6,213 nucleotides of DNA. Origin: Euryarchaeota archaeon UBA257 (lineage in GTDB: Archaea; Thermoplasmatota; Poseidoniia; Poseidoniales; Thalassarchaeaceae). The notes under the pieces are model-generated. The model ran no database searches. It was not told the origin of the DNA and was given only the letters and a program-made list of their open reading frames with translations. Both the position numbers and the translations under genes were made by a program. Where the stretch lies: NCBI GenBank assembly GCA_002498985.1, contig DAJO01000011.1, positions 2,958-9,170 of the forward strand, in the 5' to 3' direction. Shown here in pieces: positions 1 to 5,187 of this stretch. How positions within the stretch are numbered: the first letter of the stretch is position 1; each line of letters begins with the position of its first letter.

Positions 1-944
1 GTATCAAAATCAATATGCTTTTTTATCTTAGTTCTTGCAATTACATATCTCAATATTTCTGGCGGGACTAAACTCAAGGCTTCTATAGGTCCTATTGTAT
101 TTCCACTTGAACTCGACATTGGCCCTGAACCTTTGAGTTGAATCCATTCATAGACCATTTTCCCTGGAGGCTCACTACCAAGTATTCTACAAATCGGTAT
201 TCCAGTGTCGAAACTACCCCCCGCTGCTCCATGATCTTTCCCAGCCGGTTCACAAGTGATTCCATGTACTCCCCATTTCGCAGCCCAATCTACTCTCCAA
301 GGCATTTTCCCTTCTGCCTTCCTAATGTCTGATTTTCCGCTAACTCCATTGCGGTCAATCCAATAAACATACGGTTTTTCATAACTTGTTATTACTAATC
401 CATCCATACTACCATCACTACCAATAGGATTGTACGGGTACCATTCTTTAGGTAATTCTCTACTTGAAATTTCTTCAATTACATTACGTATTTCTTCTCT
501 TCTATTTATTGCAATATCTATTTTTTCTGCAAATAATCCCTTGTCATATGTCTCATGATTCATAACTACTACTGGATTAACTCCTATCTGTTTTAATGCA
601 TCCAGAAATGGATTTAAGAAGTGCATTGCATAACTCTCTCCCTCATAATTTGGAGTTCCATCAGGATTTGGAGAAGGGATATATGCTAAAGGGCAACCTA
701 TGTATTTTTCATAATCATCTGAGAGGAAATCATATACTCTTCTCAGAGGGTCCATTGAATCGACTATGAATATATATTCGGATTTTTCTCCAGCATCAAG
801 ACATGCTCTATGAATCATCTCAGCGGTCAAAATTTCTCTGAGGTGGCCAATGTGAAATTCTCCAGAAGGCGTAATCCCTGAAGCTATAACTTGCGATCCA
901 TATTTTTCAGATAGCCGCTGTGCGGTATGATCTGCCCAATGCAT
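1..944 (-). CDS. lysS: Class I lysyl-tRNA synthetase, 3' part missing (window edge)
   Basis: This enzyme charges tRNA-Lys with lysine using ATP, in the cytoplasm. I translated 314 codons without a stop, beginning MHWADHTAQRLSEKYG. A perfect HIGH motif (residues 31-34) follows the conserved SGITPSGEF stretch, and the second ATP-binding motif (KMSKS type) is MSSSSGN at 276-282. It is followed by LVPPEILRYVIARTK, typical of the archaeal and some bacterial class I (Rossmann-fold) LysRS family, unrelated to the class II enzyme. The family is usually over 500 residues, so the C-terminal anticodon-binding half lies beyond the left edge. The ATG at 944 is chosen because GAGGT sits 6 bases upstream and an in-frame stop lies just before it. 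That stop is the TGA of gfcR, 9 bases away, so the two genes are probably cotranscribed. Identification is firm; the missing end is a window artefact. Confidence 0.95.
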   Translation of the reverse strand, partial: MHWADHTAQRLSEKYGSQVIASGITPSGEFHIGHLREILTAEMIHRACLDAGEKSEYIFIVDSMDPLRRVYDFLSDDYEKYIGCPLAYIPSPNPDGTPNYEGESYAMHFLNPFLDALKQIGVNPVVVMNHETYDKGLFAEKIDIAINRREEIRNVIEEISSRELPKEWYPYNPIGSDGSMDGLVITSYEKPYVYWIDRNGVSGKSDIRKAEGKMPWRVDWAAKWGVHGITCEPAGKDHGAAGGSFDTGIPICRILGSEPPGKMVYEWIQLKGSGPMSSSSGNTIGPIEALSLVPPEILRYVIARTKIKKHIDFD

Positions 945-950
945 AATCCT

Positions 951-955
951 ACCTC
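951..955 (-). promoter_or_regulatory. Shine-Dalgarno of lysS overlapping the gfcR stop codon
   Basis: The minus strand reads TGAGGTAGGATTATG. GAGGT matches the archaeal SD core and lies 6 bases before the lysS ATG. Its GA is shared with the gfcR TGA stop (956-954), so a terminating ribosome sits on the next ribosome binding site. This fixes the lysS start and suggests translational coupling. Confidence 0.7.
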
Positions 956-1547
956 AAACAGTAACTACTCTAACCAGCCCTCTAAGAGGTACACCCTCAA
1001 GTGCATTAGCTTCTGATTTGTTTGCCAGTACTAGGCAGAGTTTTACCTCAGCACCTGCATTTCTAAGATTCTTAATTGTCTTTTTCAATGTCGTACCAGA
1101 TGAAACTACATCATCAACTACAACAACCTGTTTACCAGAAACGGAGGCGAATATTTCGGAGATATGTGCTCCTTCTTCTTCACTAATTGAGCGGCTCACA
1201 GCTAAATCTAAATCTAATTGTCCGGCAATTGCTTGAGCAAAGGGGATACCATTGATACTAATTCCAACTATAGTATCAATTTCATCTCCAATTTCTTCCT
1301 CTATGATGTCTGCAAATATATACGATATTGCTTCGATTCTACTTGCCTTTACTGCCACAGATCTCCAACCTACTTGGACATCAGTTGGTCTATCATCAGA
1401 GGTTGTGTTGTTGGAATATTCTTCAGTAGATAACCATTGAATTGTTGTTTGAGATAATGACAGTTCATCAGCAATTTGCTGTGTGTTTAAACCGTTACTA
1501 CGGTGTTGTTTTACTTTGGCTCGAAGCTCGTCTACGCTAAGTGGCAT
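954..1547 (-). CDS. gfcR: GfcR-like transcription regulator: HTH plus orotate phosphoribosyltransferase-like domain
   Basis: This 197-residue protein has an N-terminal helix-turn-helix (about residues 5-40, with NTQQIADELSLSQTTIQWL) followed by a type I phosphoribosyltransferase domain. The PRPP-binding loop is clear at about 141-154 (VVVVDDVVSSGTTL, acidic pair D145-D146). This arrangement is that of the archaeal GfcR family, often annotated as orotate phosphoribosyltransferase-like. In Haloferax the family member activates glucose and fructose catabolism genes. Whether this copy is catalytic, or only senses a nucleotide or PRPP, cannot be told from the sequence; a regulator is more likely given the HTH. 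The ATG at 1547 is preferred over the TTG one codon upstream. No SD is visible, so the mRNA may be leaderless or have a short leader. lysS follows 9 bases after the stop, probably in one transcript. Confidence 0.83.
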   Translation of the reverse strand: MPLSVDELRAKVKQHRSNGLNTQQIADELSLSQTTIQWLSTEEYSNNTTSDDRPTDVQVGWRSVAVKASRIEAISYIFADIIEEEIGDEIDTIVGISINGIPFAQAIAGQLDLDLAVSRSISEEEGAHISEIFASVSGKQVVVVDDVVSSGTTLKKTIKNLRNAGAEVKLCLVLANKSEANALEGVPLRGLVRVVTV

Positions 1548-1596
1548 CAAATAGGTCTAAAATCCCGTCCTGTATCAAGCCATCGGATGAAAACTA

Positions 1597-1608
1597 TCTA
1601 TTTTATTG
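1597..1608 (-). promoter_or_regulatory. Possible TATA-like element upstream of gfcR
   Basis: In the 72-base gap between dut and gfcR, the minus strand reads CCAATAAAATAGATAG, an A/T-rich TATA-like run about 50 bases before the gfcR ATG. At the usual archaeal spacing, transcription would start about 25 bases before the ATG. The match is weak and readthrough from dut is equally possible. No convincing terminator hairpin is seen in this gap. Confidence 0.25.
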
Positions 1609-1619
1609 GTATTTATTAC

Positions 1620-2069
1620 CTAAAATCTTCCTGTAGAACCGAAACCACCATCTCCTCTTTCGGTTTCACCTAGATTTTCTATACTAACTTCGATAAATTC
1701 AGATTTTGGTATTGGAGTTATCAATAATTGTGCGATTCTTTCATTTTTCTGTATCAAATACGAATCGCCTTCTCCGATCCATGTCATCAATACAAAGAGT
1801 TCTCCTCTGTAATCTGCATCAATTGTCCCTATACTATGAGGGAGAATTAAGCCTTTTTTCCCGAGAGATGAACGAGCTCTGACTTGTCCTTCGAATCCTT
1901 CAGGAATAGCAACATGTAATCCAGTTCTAACCATTGTACTACTTCTACGTTTCACTGTAGTATCTTCAAGTGAATACAAATCCCATCCTGCCGCATGGAT
2001 ACTTCCTTTAGTAGGTAGTAATGCATCCCCATGTGTTCTCGCTACTTTAACCTCAATCACTTCATCCAT
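1620..2069 (-). CDS. dut: Deoxyuridine 5'-triphosphate nucleotidohydrolase (trimeric dUTPase)
   Basis: The enzyme hydrolyses dUTP to dUMP and pyrophosphate, keeping uracil out of DNA and supplying dUMP for thymidylate synthesis. All five motifs of the homotrimeric dUTPase family are in order: 1, AAGWDLYS (26-33); 2, RARSSLG (64-70); 3, GTIDADYRGEL (81-91, with catalytic Asp84 and uracil-contacting Tyr87); 4, ERIAQLLI (110-117); 5, RGDGGFGSTGRF (138-149), the glycine-rich flexible C-terminal arm. At 149 residues it has normal family length. The frame stays open upstream to 2213, but that extension lacks family similarity and would run into the divergent aIF2-beta gene. The start MDEVIEVK at 2069 is therefore chosen; an ATG at 2093 is the alternative. 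It is divergent from the aIF2-beta gene across an 89-base gap and precedes gfcR on the same strand. Confidence 0.93.
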   Translation of the reverse strand: MDEVIEVKVARTHGDALLPTKGSIHAAGWDLYSLEDTTVKRRSSTMVRTGLHVAIPEGFEGQVRARSSLGKKGLILPHSIGTIDADYRGELFVLMTWIGEGDSYLIQKNERIAQLLITPIPKSEFIEVSIENLGETERGDGGFGSTGRF

Positions 2070-2158
2070 GATATTCCCTAAGTAAGGCGGCATTTTACGC
2101 TTATCACTGGAGTTTCCCAGTCGGTGGGGTGAAAAGGGATAGTCTTCTCGGAAGGTCA
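2070..2158. promoter_or_regulatory. Divergent intergenic region between dut and the aIF2-beta gene
   Basis: These 89 bases must hold promoters for both divergent genes. No strong TATA box is visible. On the minus strand, GATAAGCGTAAAATG (about 2108-2091) is a weak A/T-rich candidate, about 26 bases before the dut ATG, and would give a leaderless dut mRNA. On the plus strand the G-rich stretch 2121-2139 (GGTGGGGTGAAAAGGG) lies just before the aIF2-beta start, with no obvious role. Confidence 0.35.
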
Positions 2159-2569
2159 ATGGAAGACTTCGAGTATGAATCATTGCTAGAAAGAGCACGC
2201 GAACGTATTCCAAAAAATATTAGTGAAAGATCTAGATGGACAATGCCCGAGCCAGAGATATTGATTGAGGGTAATCAAACTATCCTAAGAAATTTCGCTG
2301 CAATAGTCGATGCAATGGACAGAGATGCAAATCATGTATACCAGTTCCTAATAAATGAACTTGGGACATCAGGAACTAGAGAACAAGTAAGAGTGTTATT
2401 CAAGGGAAGGGTCCCTCCAAAGAGAATTAAAGAGAAGATAGTCTCATATGTGAAATCCTATATTTTATGTGGGCAATGTAGAGCCCCAGATACTCGTTTC
2501 ATGAAAGAAGAAAGAACTACTTTACTGAAATGTCAAGCTTGTGGTGCAACTAGGCCTGTTAAACTCTAG
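2159..2569 (+). CDS. Translation initiation factor aIF2 subunit beta
   Basis: This is the beta subunit of archaeal initiation factor 2, the heterotrimeric GTPase that delivers Met-tRNAi to the small ribosomal subunit. The 136 residues match the usual archaeal length. The N-terminal helix that docks on the gamma subunit is YESLLERARERIP (about 6-18). The central alpha/beta domain carries the family pattern EGNQTILRNF (37-46) and FLINELGTSGTREQ (63-76). The C-terminal zinc ribbon has four cysteines, C104-x2-C107 and C125-x2-C128, ending in ATRPVKL. The frame can be extended to a GTG at 2129, but the ten extra residues do not resemble the family and the ATG at 2159 gives the expected N-terminus. 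GGAAGGTC lies only 1 base before this ATG, too close for a normal SD, so a leaderless or unusual start is likely. Confidence 0.95.
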   Translation: MEDFEYESLLERARERIPKNISERSRWTMPEPEILIEGNQTILRNFAAIVDAMDRDANHVYQFLINELGTSGTREQVRVLFKGRVPPKRIKEKIVSYVKSYILCGQCRAPDTRFMKEERTTLLKCQACGATRPVKL

Positions 2570-2590
2570 AGAATACGCAGGGGTAATCAT

Positions 2591-2600
2591 CTTAATTCTA
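2591..2600 (+). promoter_or_regulatory. Candidate TATA box for the small ABM-like gene
   Basis: CTTAATTCTA lies between the aIF2-beta stop and the next ATG. Its centre is about 23 bases before the ATG at 2618 and 29 before the ATG at 2624, which is the archaeal spacing expected if transcription starts at or next to the start codon. There is no SD before either ATG, consistent with a leaderless mRNA. The match to consensus is moderate. Confidence 0.35.
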
Positions 2601-2617
2601 GCAAAGTATGTCTCTAT

Positions 2618-2920
2618 ATGATAATGAGAGTATGGGTCGTTTCTAAGGAAGCGGACTTAGATTTAACAGATGAACAAATTAATGGTTGGAGAAATTTTTT
2701 GGATTTGGCTATGGCAAAAGGCTGTCTTCGAACAACTCTTGCAGAAGATTCAGAAAGAATCATTGCAGTTTCATATTGGCCTAGTCAAGAAGTTCTCGAT
2801 TCAGTAGTTAACTCAGAGGCTTACGAGAAAGTAGGTGAGAAAGTAATGGCATCATGGGGTGATCAAATGATTCCAAACCATGAATTAACATTTAATGGTA
2901 AAATTTTAGCTGATTCTTAA
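2618..2920 (+). CDS. Small ABM-like (dimeric alpha/beta barrel) protein, function unknown
   Basis: This is a 100-residue soluble protein without signal peptide or membrane segment. The layout is a short first strand (MRVWVVS), a helix around WRNFLDLAMAKG, a central strand (RIIAVSYWPS), then EVLDSVVNSEAYEKV and a C-terminal strand. This resembles the ferredoxin-like fold of ABM (antibiotic biosynthesis monooxygenase) and related dimeric alpha/beta barrel domains, in which a strand with aromatic residues precedes a helix containing a pattern like SEAY. I rest the call on this pattern only and name no substrate. The ATG at 2618 is taken as first in the transcript; the ATG two codons later (2624) fits the upstream TATA-like element as well or better. 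The gene ends one base from the stop of the convergent oxidoreductase gene. Confidence 0.6.
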   Translation: MIMRVWVVSKEADLDLTDEQINGWRNFLDLAMAKGCLRTTLAEDSERIIAVSYWPSQEVLDSVVNSEAYEKVGEKVMASWGDQMIPNHELTFNGKILADS

Positions 2921-2921
2921 T

Positions 2922-3947
2922 TCATAATTTAGGAGAAAAATCTAGTAGAACTTTACCTTTATTTTTTCTTTGATGCATATGTTTTTGGGCTCCAGAAACT
3001 TCTTCAAATCTCCATACTGAGTCAATAATTGGATTTATTTCTCCTTTCTCTAGTAGCGCTGTTAAATCCTTTAGATGTTTTCTGAAAATTTCTTCATCTT
3101 CCATTCTTCCCATATGCACTCCAAAAATTGCCTTATTTGAATTCATCATTTTCATTGGATTAAATTTCGGAGTATTTATCCACATTCTTAAAGCTGCAAT
3201 AATTGATCTTTTTTCTTTAGGGACCGCGGAAGATGCACCGAAACAATGTAGTTTACCACCATTTCTCAGCGAATTATAAGATCTCATTAAATGCTTACCT
3301 GCAACTGGATCTATAGCCTGATGAACTCCTTTACCATCTGTAAGTTTTTTACATACTTTAACAAAATCTTCGTTATCTCTATCAACAAAATACATTCCCA
3401 TTGATTCTACAAATTCCTTTTTTGCTTTCGAAGCGGTTCCAATGATTAATTCTGCACCGAAGGATTTGCAAATCTGTGCTGCTGCGGTTCCAACACCTCC
3501 TGCTGCATGATGAATCAGTATCGCATCTCCTCTTTTTATCCCTCCCAAATGTACTAGCATATGGTAAGCGGTTCCATAAGTTACTGGCATTGCTGCTGCT
3601 TGATCGAAACTCATATTATCTGGGATTGGTATTATTCTATTTGAACTAACAATGACCTCTTCTGCATAGCCTCCAAATCCAGTCATTGCAATTACTCTCT
3701 CTCCAATTCCCAGGTGATCTACATCTTCACCAATTTCAGTAATAATACCTGAAACTTCGTATCCTGGCGTGAATGGAAAATCAGGATTACTTCCATAGAG
3801 TCCTTGTCTCATCATTAAATCCGCAAAATTTATTCCTGCTCTATATACTCTTACTTTAACCTGATTTTCTACAGTTTTTTCTAATTTTTCACTTATAATC
3901 TCTATTGAATCAGGCCCGCCAATTCTTGTATAAACAATCTTTTTCAT
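2922..3947 (-). CDS. Zinc-free MDR quinone oxidoreductase, VAT1-like NAD(P)H-dependent reductase
   Basis: This 341-residue medium-chain dehydrogenase/reductase most resembles the NADPH:quinone reductase and VAT1-like branch. The N-terminal GroES-like catalytic domain includes YRAGINFADLMMRQGLY (35-51) and PFTPGYEVSGIITEIG (58-73). The Rossmann domain carries the dinucleotide-binding motif HHAAGGVGTAAAQ (146-158). The cysteine and histidine pattern of zinc-dependent alcohol dehydrogenases is absent. A late insert with MMNSNKAIFGVHMGRM (267-282) resembles the VAT1 subgroup. Expected chemistry is hydride transfer from NAD(P)H to a quinone or an activated alkene; the real substrate is unknown. 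It is last in the cluster, starting 10 bases after the ferredoxin stop; GTGAT in that gap may act as SD. The close ferredoxin and pterin genes hint at a shared redox task. Confidence 0.87.
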   Translation of the reverse strand: MKKIVYTRIGGPDSIEIISEKLEKTVENQVKVRVYRAGINFADLMMRQGLYGSNPDFPFTPGYEVSGIITEIGEDVDHLGIGERVIAMTGFGGYAEEVIVSSNRIIPIPDNMSFDQAAAMPVTYGTAYHMLVHLGGIKRGDAILIHHAAGGVGTAAAQICKSFGAELIIGTASKAKKEFVESMGMYFVDRDNEDFVKVCKKLTDGKGVHQAIDPVAGKHLMRSYNSLRNGGKLHCFGASSAVPKEKRSIIAALRMWINTPKFNPMKMMNSNKAIFGVHMGRMEDEEIFRKHLKDLTALLEKGEINPIIDSVWRFEEVSGAQKHMHQRKNKGKVLLDFSPKL

Positions 3948-3957
3948 TCAATCACAC

Positions 3958-4275
3958 TTACTTGTCACTATACATTAAATAATTTTTAGAGATTTCTCCA
4001 TTGATTATGCTTTCAGAGATTTCTAATATTGATTTTTCTTTATTTGGAATAGTGTACCATGTCCCTTCTGGATAGATTACACAAGATACTCCGTTTTCAC
4101 AACAGCCTAAGCATCCAGATTTGTTCACTCGAATATCTTTAATTCCCTTATCTTTAATCGTTCTTTTTAGTTGGGTCATAATTTTCAAAGAATCTTTAGA
4201 TGCGCAGCAACCTTTAGGATTTCTTTCATTCCTTTCATTTACACATACAAATACGTGCTTTTTGATTTCATTCAT
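3958..4275 (-). CDS. Thioredoxin-like [2Fe-2S] ferredoxin
   Basis: This 105-residue protein belongs to the thioredoxin-fold [2Fe-2S] ferredoxins (Aquifex Fd4 type, also the fold of the NuoE/HoxE C-terminal domain). It begins with the strand KKHVFVC, and the four cluster ligands are C11, C24, C55 and C59. The 13-residue gap between the first two and the C-x3-C spacing of the last two match my recollection of the Aquifex protein. YPEGTWY (68-74) after the second pair is also typical. Three further cysteines (C23, C58, C65) make two adjacent Cys-Cys pairs, which is unusual. The frame opens at a TTG (4287), but the ATG at 4275 is chosen because GAGGG lies 5 bases before it. The SD overlaps the stop of the upstream pterin dehydratase gene, suggesting coupled translation. 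Role: electron carrier; partner not known, though the next gene is an NAD(P)H oxidoreductase. Confidence 0.88.
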   Translation of the reverse strand: MNEIKKHVFVCVNERNERNPKGCCASKDSLKIMTQLKRTIKDKGIKDIRVNKSGCLGCCENGVSCVIYPEGTWYTIPNKEKSILEISESIINGEISKNYLMYSDK

Positions 4276-4280
4276 AAGAA

Positions 4281-4285
4281 CCCTC
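4281..4285 (-). promoter_or_regulatory. Shine-Dalgarno of the ferredoxin gene overlapping the upstream stop codon
   Basis: The minus strand reads TGAGGGTTCTTATG. GAGGG is 5 bases before the ferredoxin ATG and shares GA with the TGA stop of the pterin dehydratase gene (4286-4284). It settles the ferredoxin start at 4275 over the TTG at 4287. Confidence 0.7.
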
Positions 4286-4616
4286 AAATTTTATCAAATT
4301 TCGCTGCAAGTATGAAGTCTGATTCTACTAAACCATCGATTTTATGTGTGTATATTATTGTTTGAACTCTTCCCCAGCTTAATTCAAAATCAGCATGATG
4401 ATTTTGTTCTTCACAAATTGAACCAGCCACATTAGTAAAATCTAACGCACGTTGGAAGTTCTCAAATTTCCATTCTCTTAGTAAATGGTGATTATCAATT
4501 ATCTTCCATTCGGGGCTTAGTTCAGTAATTAGTTTCTCCATTTCATTTACACTCAGAGAGGGGACTCCTCCTTGACAAGGTATACAAATTTTTGATGATA
4601 ATCCTAAGTCATCCAT
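4284..4616 (-). CDS. Pterin-4a-carbinolamine dehydratase (PCD/DCoH family)
   Basis: The family dehydrates 4a-hydroxytetrahydropterin to quinonoid dihydropterin, and members are also linked to molybdopterin metabolism. From the chosen start the protein is 110 residues. An N-terminal KICIPCQGGVPSL (9-21) is common in prokaryotic PCDs. The signature region contains EEQNHHADFELSWGRV (69-84) and YTHKIDGLVESDFILA (89-104), with the three catalytic histidines H73, H74 and H91 at family spacing. The proline that usually follows the HH pair is alanine here. Three starts are possible: 4649 and 4631, both inside the preceding gene, and 4616, just after its stop. I prefer 4616 because MDDLGLSSKIC gives the N-terminal length seen in relatives; 4649 has a possible AAGG SD. 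No phenylalanine hydroxylase is visible nearby, so the physiological pterin is unknown. The ferredoxin gene follows directly. Confidence 0.9.
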   Translation of the reverse strand: MDDLGLSSKICIPCQGGVPSLSVNEMEKLITELSPEWKIIDNHHLLREWKFENFQRALDFTNVAGSICEEQNHHADFELSWGRVQTIIYTHKIDGLVESDFILAAKFDKI

Positions 4617-4617
4617 T

Positions 4618-5070
4618 TCAATCCCACACATGATTGTCGTCTCTGCCATCTACTTGCCTTTCAGCCTCTTCATGTAAATTAGAGCGACGTCTAATTTCCT
4701 CTTTCTCAAATGTGAGTAGCTCTTTGTCTTCGATATATGGTTTTCTTAGATGAGTTATCAATCTAAGTTGAACAATTACATCTCTTGCGATCGAACGAAA
4801 ATCTCCATTTTCATCCCAGATTTCTATGACATTTCTAGACGTTCCAACTAACATGCCTCTGATGTATGGTTCTGTATTCTTAGGAAGTGCTCTAGAGTCC
4901 AATAAAATTTCTATTAAATCATCTTTTCTTAATCCTGATTTTCTTCCAATCAATGGCCCTAGAAATACATCCCGAAGTTCCGATAATTTTGGTTCTCCAT
5001 ATTCTTGATGAATTTTCGTAGCCCATTCTGGTAAATCTCCTAAATCTCTCTCGCTCTCCTCACCACTCAT
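4618..5070 (-). CDS. Conserved-looking hypothetical protein with possible Sm/SH3-like beta-barrel core
   Basis: I do not recognise this 150-residue protein. It has no signal peptide, membrane segment or cysteine. The N-terminal third is acidic and helical (MSGEESERDLGDLPEW, then KLSELRDVFLGPLIGRK). The middle, about residues 45-105, alternates short hydrophobic strands with turns: KDDLIEILLDS, IRGMLVGTS, NVIEIWDENGDF, RSIARDVIVQLRLI. This is the pattern of a small five-strand barrel of the Sm/Lsm or SH3 type, in which a segment like RGMLVG often starts strand two. The C-terminal tail (110-150) is highly charged and probably helical or disordered. It is first in the cluster and its stop lies 1 base before the preferred pterin dehydratase start. 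GAGAGGT directly abuts its ATG, too close to act as an SD. The fold guess is inference; the coding call is supported by clean operon packing. Confidence 0.7.
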   Translation of the reverse strand: MSGEESERDLGDLPEWATKIHQEYGEPKLSELRDVFLGPLIGRKSGLRKDDLIEILLDSRALPKNTEPYIRGMLVGTSRNVIEIWDENGDFRSIARDVIVQLRLITHLRKPYIEDKELLTFEKEEIRRRSNLHEEAERQVDGRDDNHVWD

Positions 5071-5187
5071 ACCTCTCGGTTAACTATGTAATAGAAAAAT
5101 CAACGGGTTCTAAGATTATAATATTAAAAACCTAAATGACTGCTTAATTGAAGTGGGATGGTATAGGCGCAAGGTCAGGGAGAGACC
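5071..5187. promoter_or_regulatory. Divergent promoter region between the redox cluster and the Nog1-family gene
   Basis: These 117 bases separate two outward-facing units. The core at 5114-5131 (GATTATAATATTAAAAAC) is nearly pure A/T and reads as TATA-like on both strands. On plus it would place transcription start near 5150 with a leader of roughly 35 bases. On minus it would start near 5097 with a leader of roughly 27. A second A/T run, TGCTTAATTG (5141-5150), is an alternative for plus. I see no tRNA or structured RNA here. Confidence 0.45.
5178..5182 (+). promoter_or_regulatory. Probable Shine-Dalgarno of the Nog1-family gene
   Basis: GGGAG lies 5 bases before the ATG at 5188 and supports that start. 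It sits in the loop of a possible 4-bp hairpin formed by GGTC (5173-5176) and GACC (5184-5187). The stem is too short to argue for regulation by itself. Confidence 0.45.

Noticed and set aside
276..282. Apparent loss of lysine in the KMSKS-type motif of LysRS (residues 276-282, MSSSSGN; numbers here are residues)
   Set aside because: As I recall, class I LysRS of several archaea carry MSSS-x-GN forms at this place, so this looks like normal family variation.
138..332. Plus-strand open frame opposite lysS
   Set aside because: It is antisense to a strongly conserved synthetase and its product is low-complexity Ser/Pro/Phe rich without any domain.
1018..1440. Three overlapping plus-strand open frames opposite gfcR
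   Set aside because: They are shadows of the PRTase coding frame with no recognisable protein features or start signals.
2129..2158. GTG start ten codons upstream for aIF2-beta
   Set aside because: The extra residues do not match the family N-terminus; ATG at 2159 gives the standard length.
2070..2213. N-terminal extension of the dUTPase frame by 48 codons
   Set aside because: The added residues lack dUTPase similarity, overlap the divergent aIF2-beta start region and exceed the family length; motif 1 is correctly placed from the start at 2069.
4121..4365. Two plus-strand open frames opposite the ferredoxin and pterin dehydratase genes
   Set aside because: The hydrophobic look comes from the complement of Lys/Glu-rich codons; both lie over conserved cysteine and histidine motifs on the other strand.
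4826..5008. Plus-strand open frame opposite the 150-aa protein
   Set aside because: It is antisense; the minus frame is longer, has a natural start and packs neatly with its neighbours.
5151..5187. Possible small structured RNA or tRNA-like segment before the Nog1-family gene
   Set aside because: It is GC-richer than its surroundings, but there is no T-loop motif, no acceptor pairing and only a 4-bp stem around the SD.
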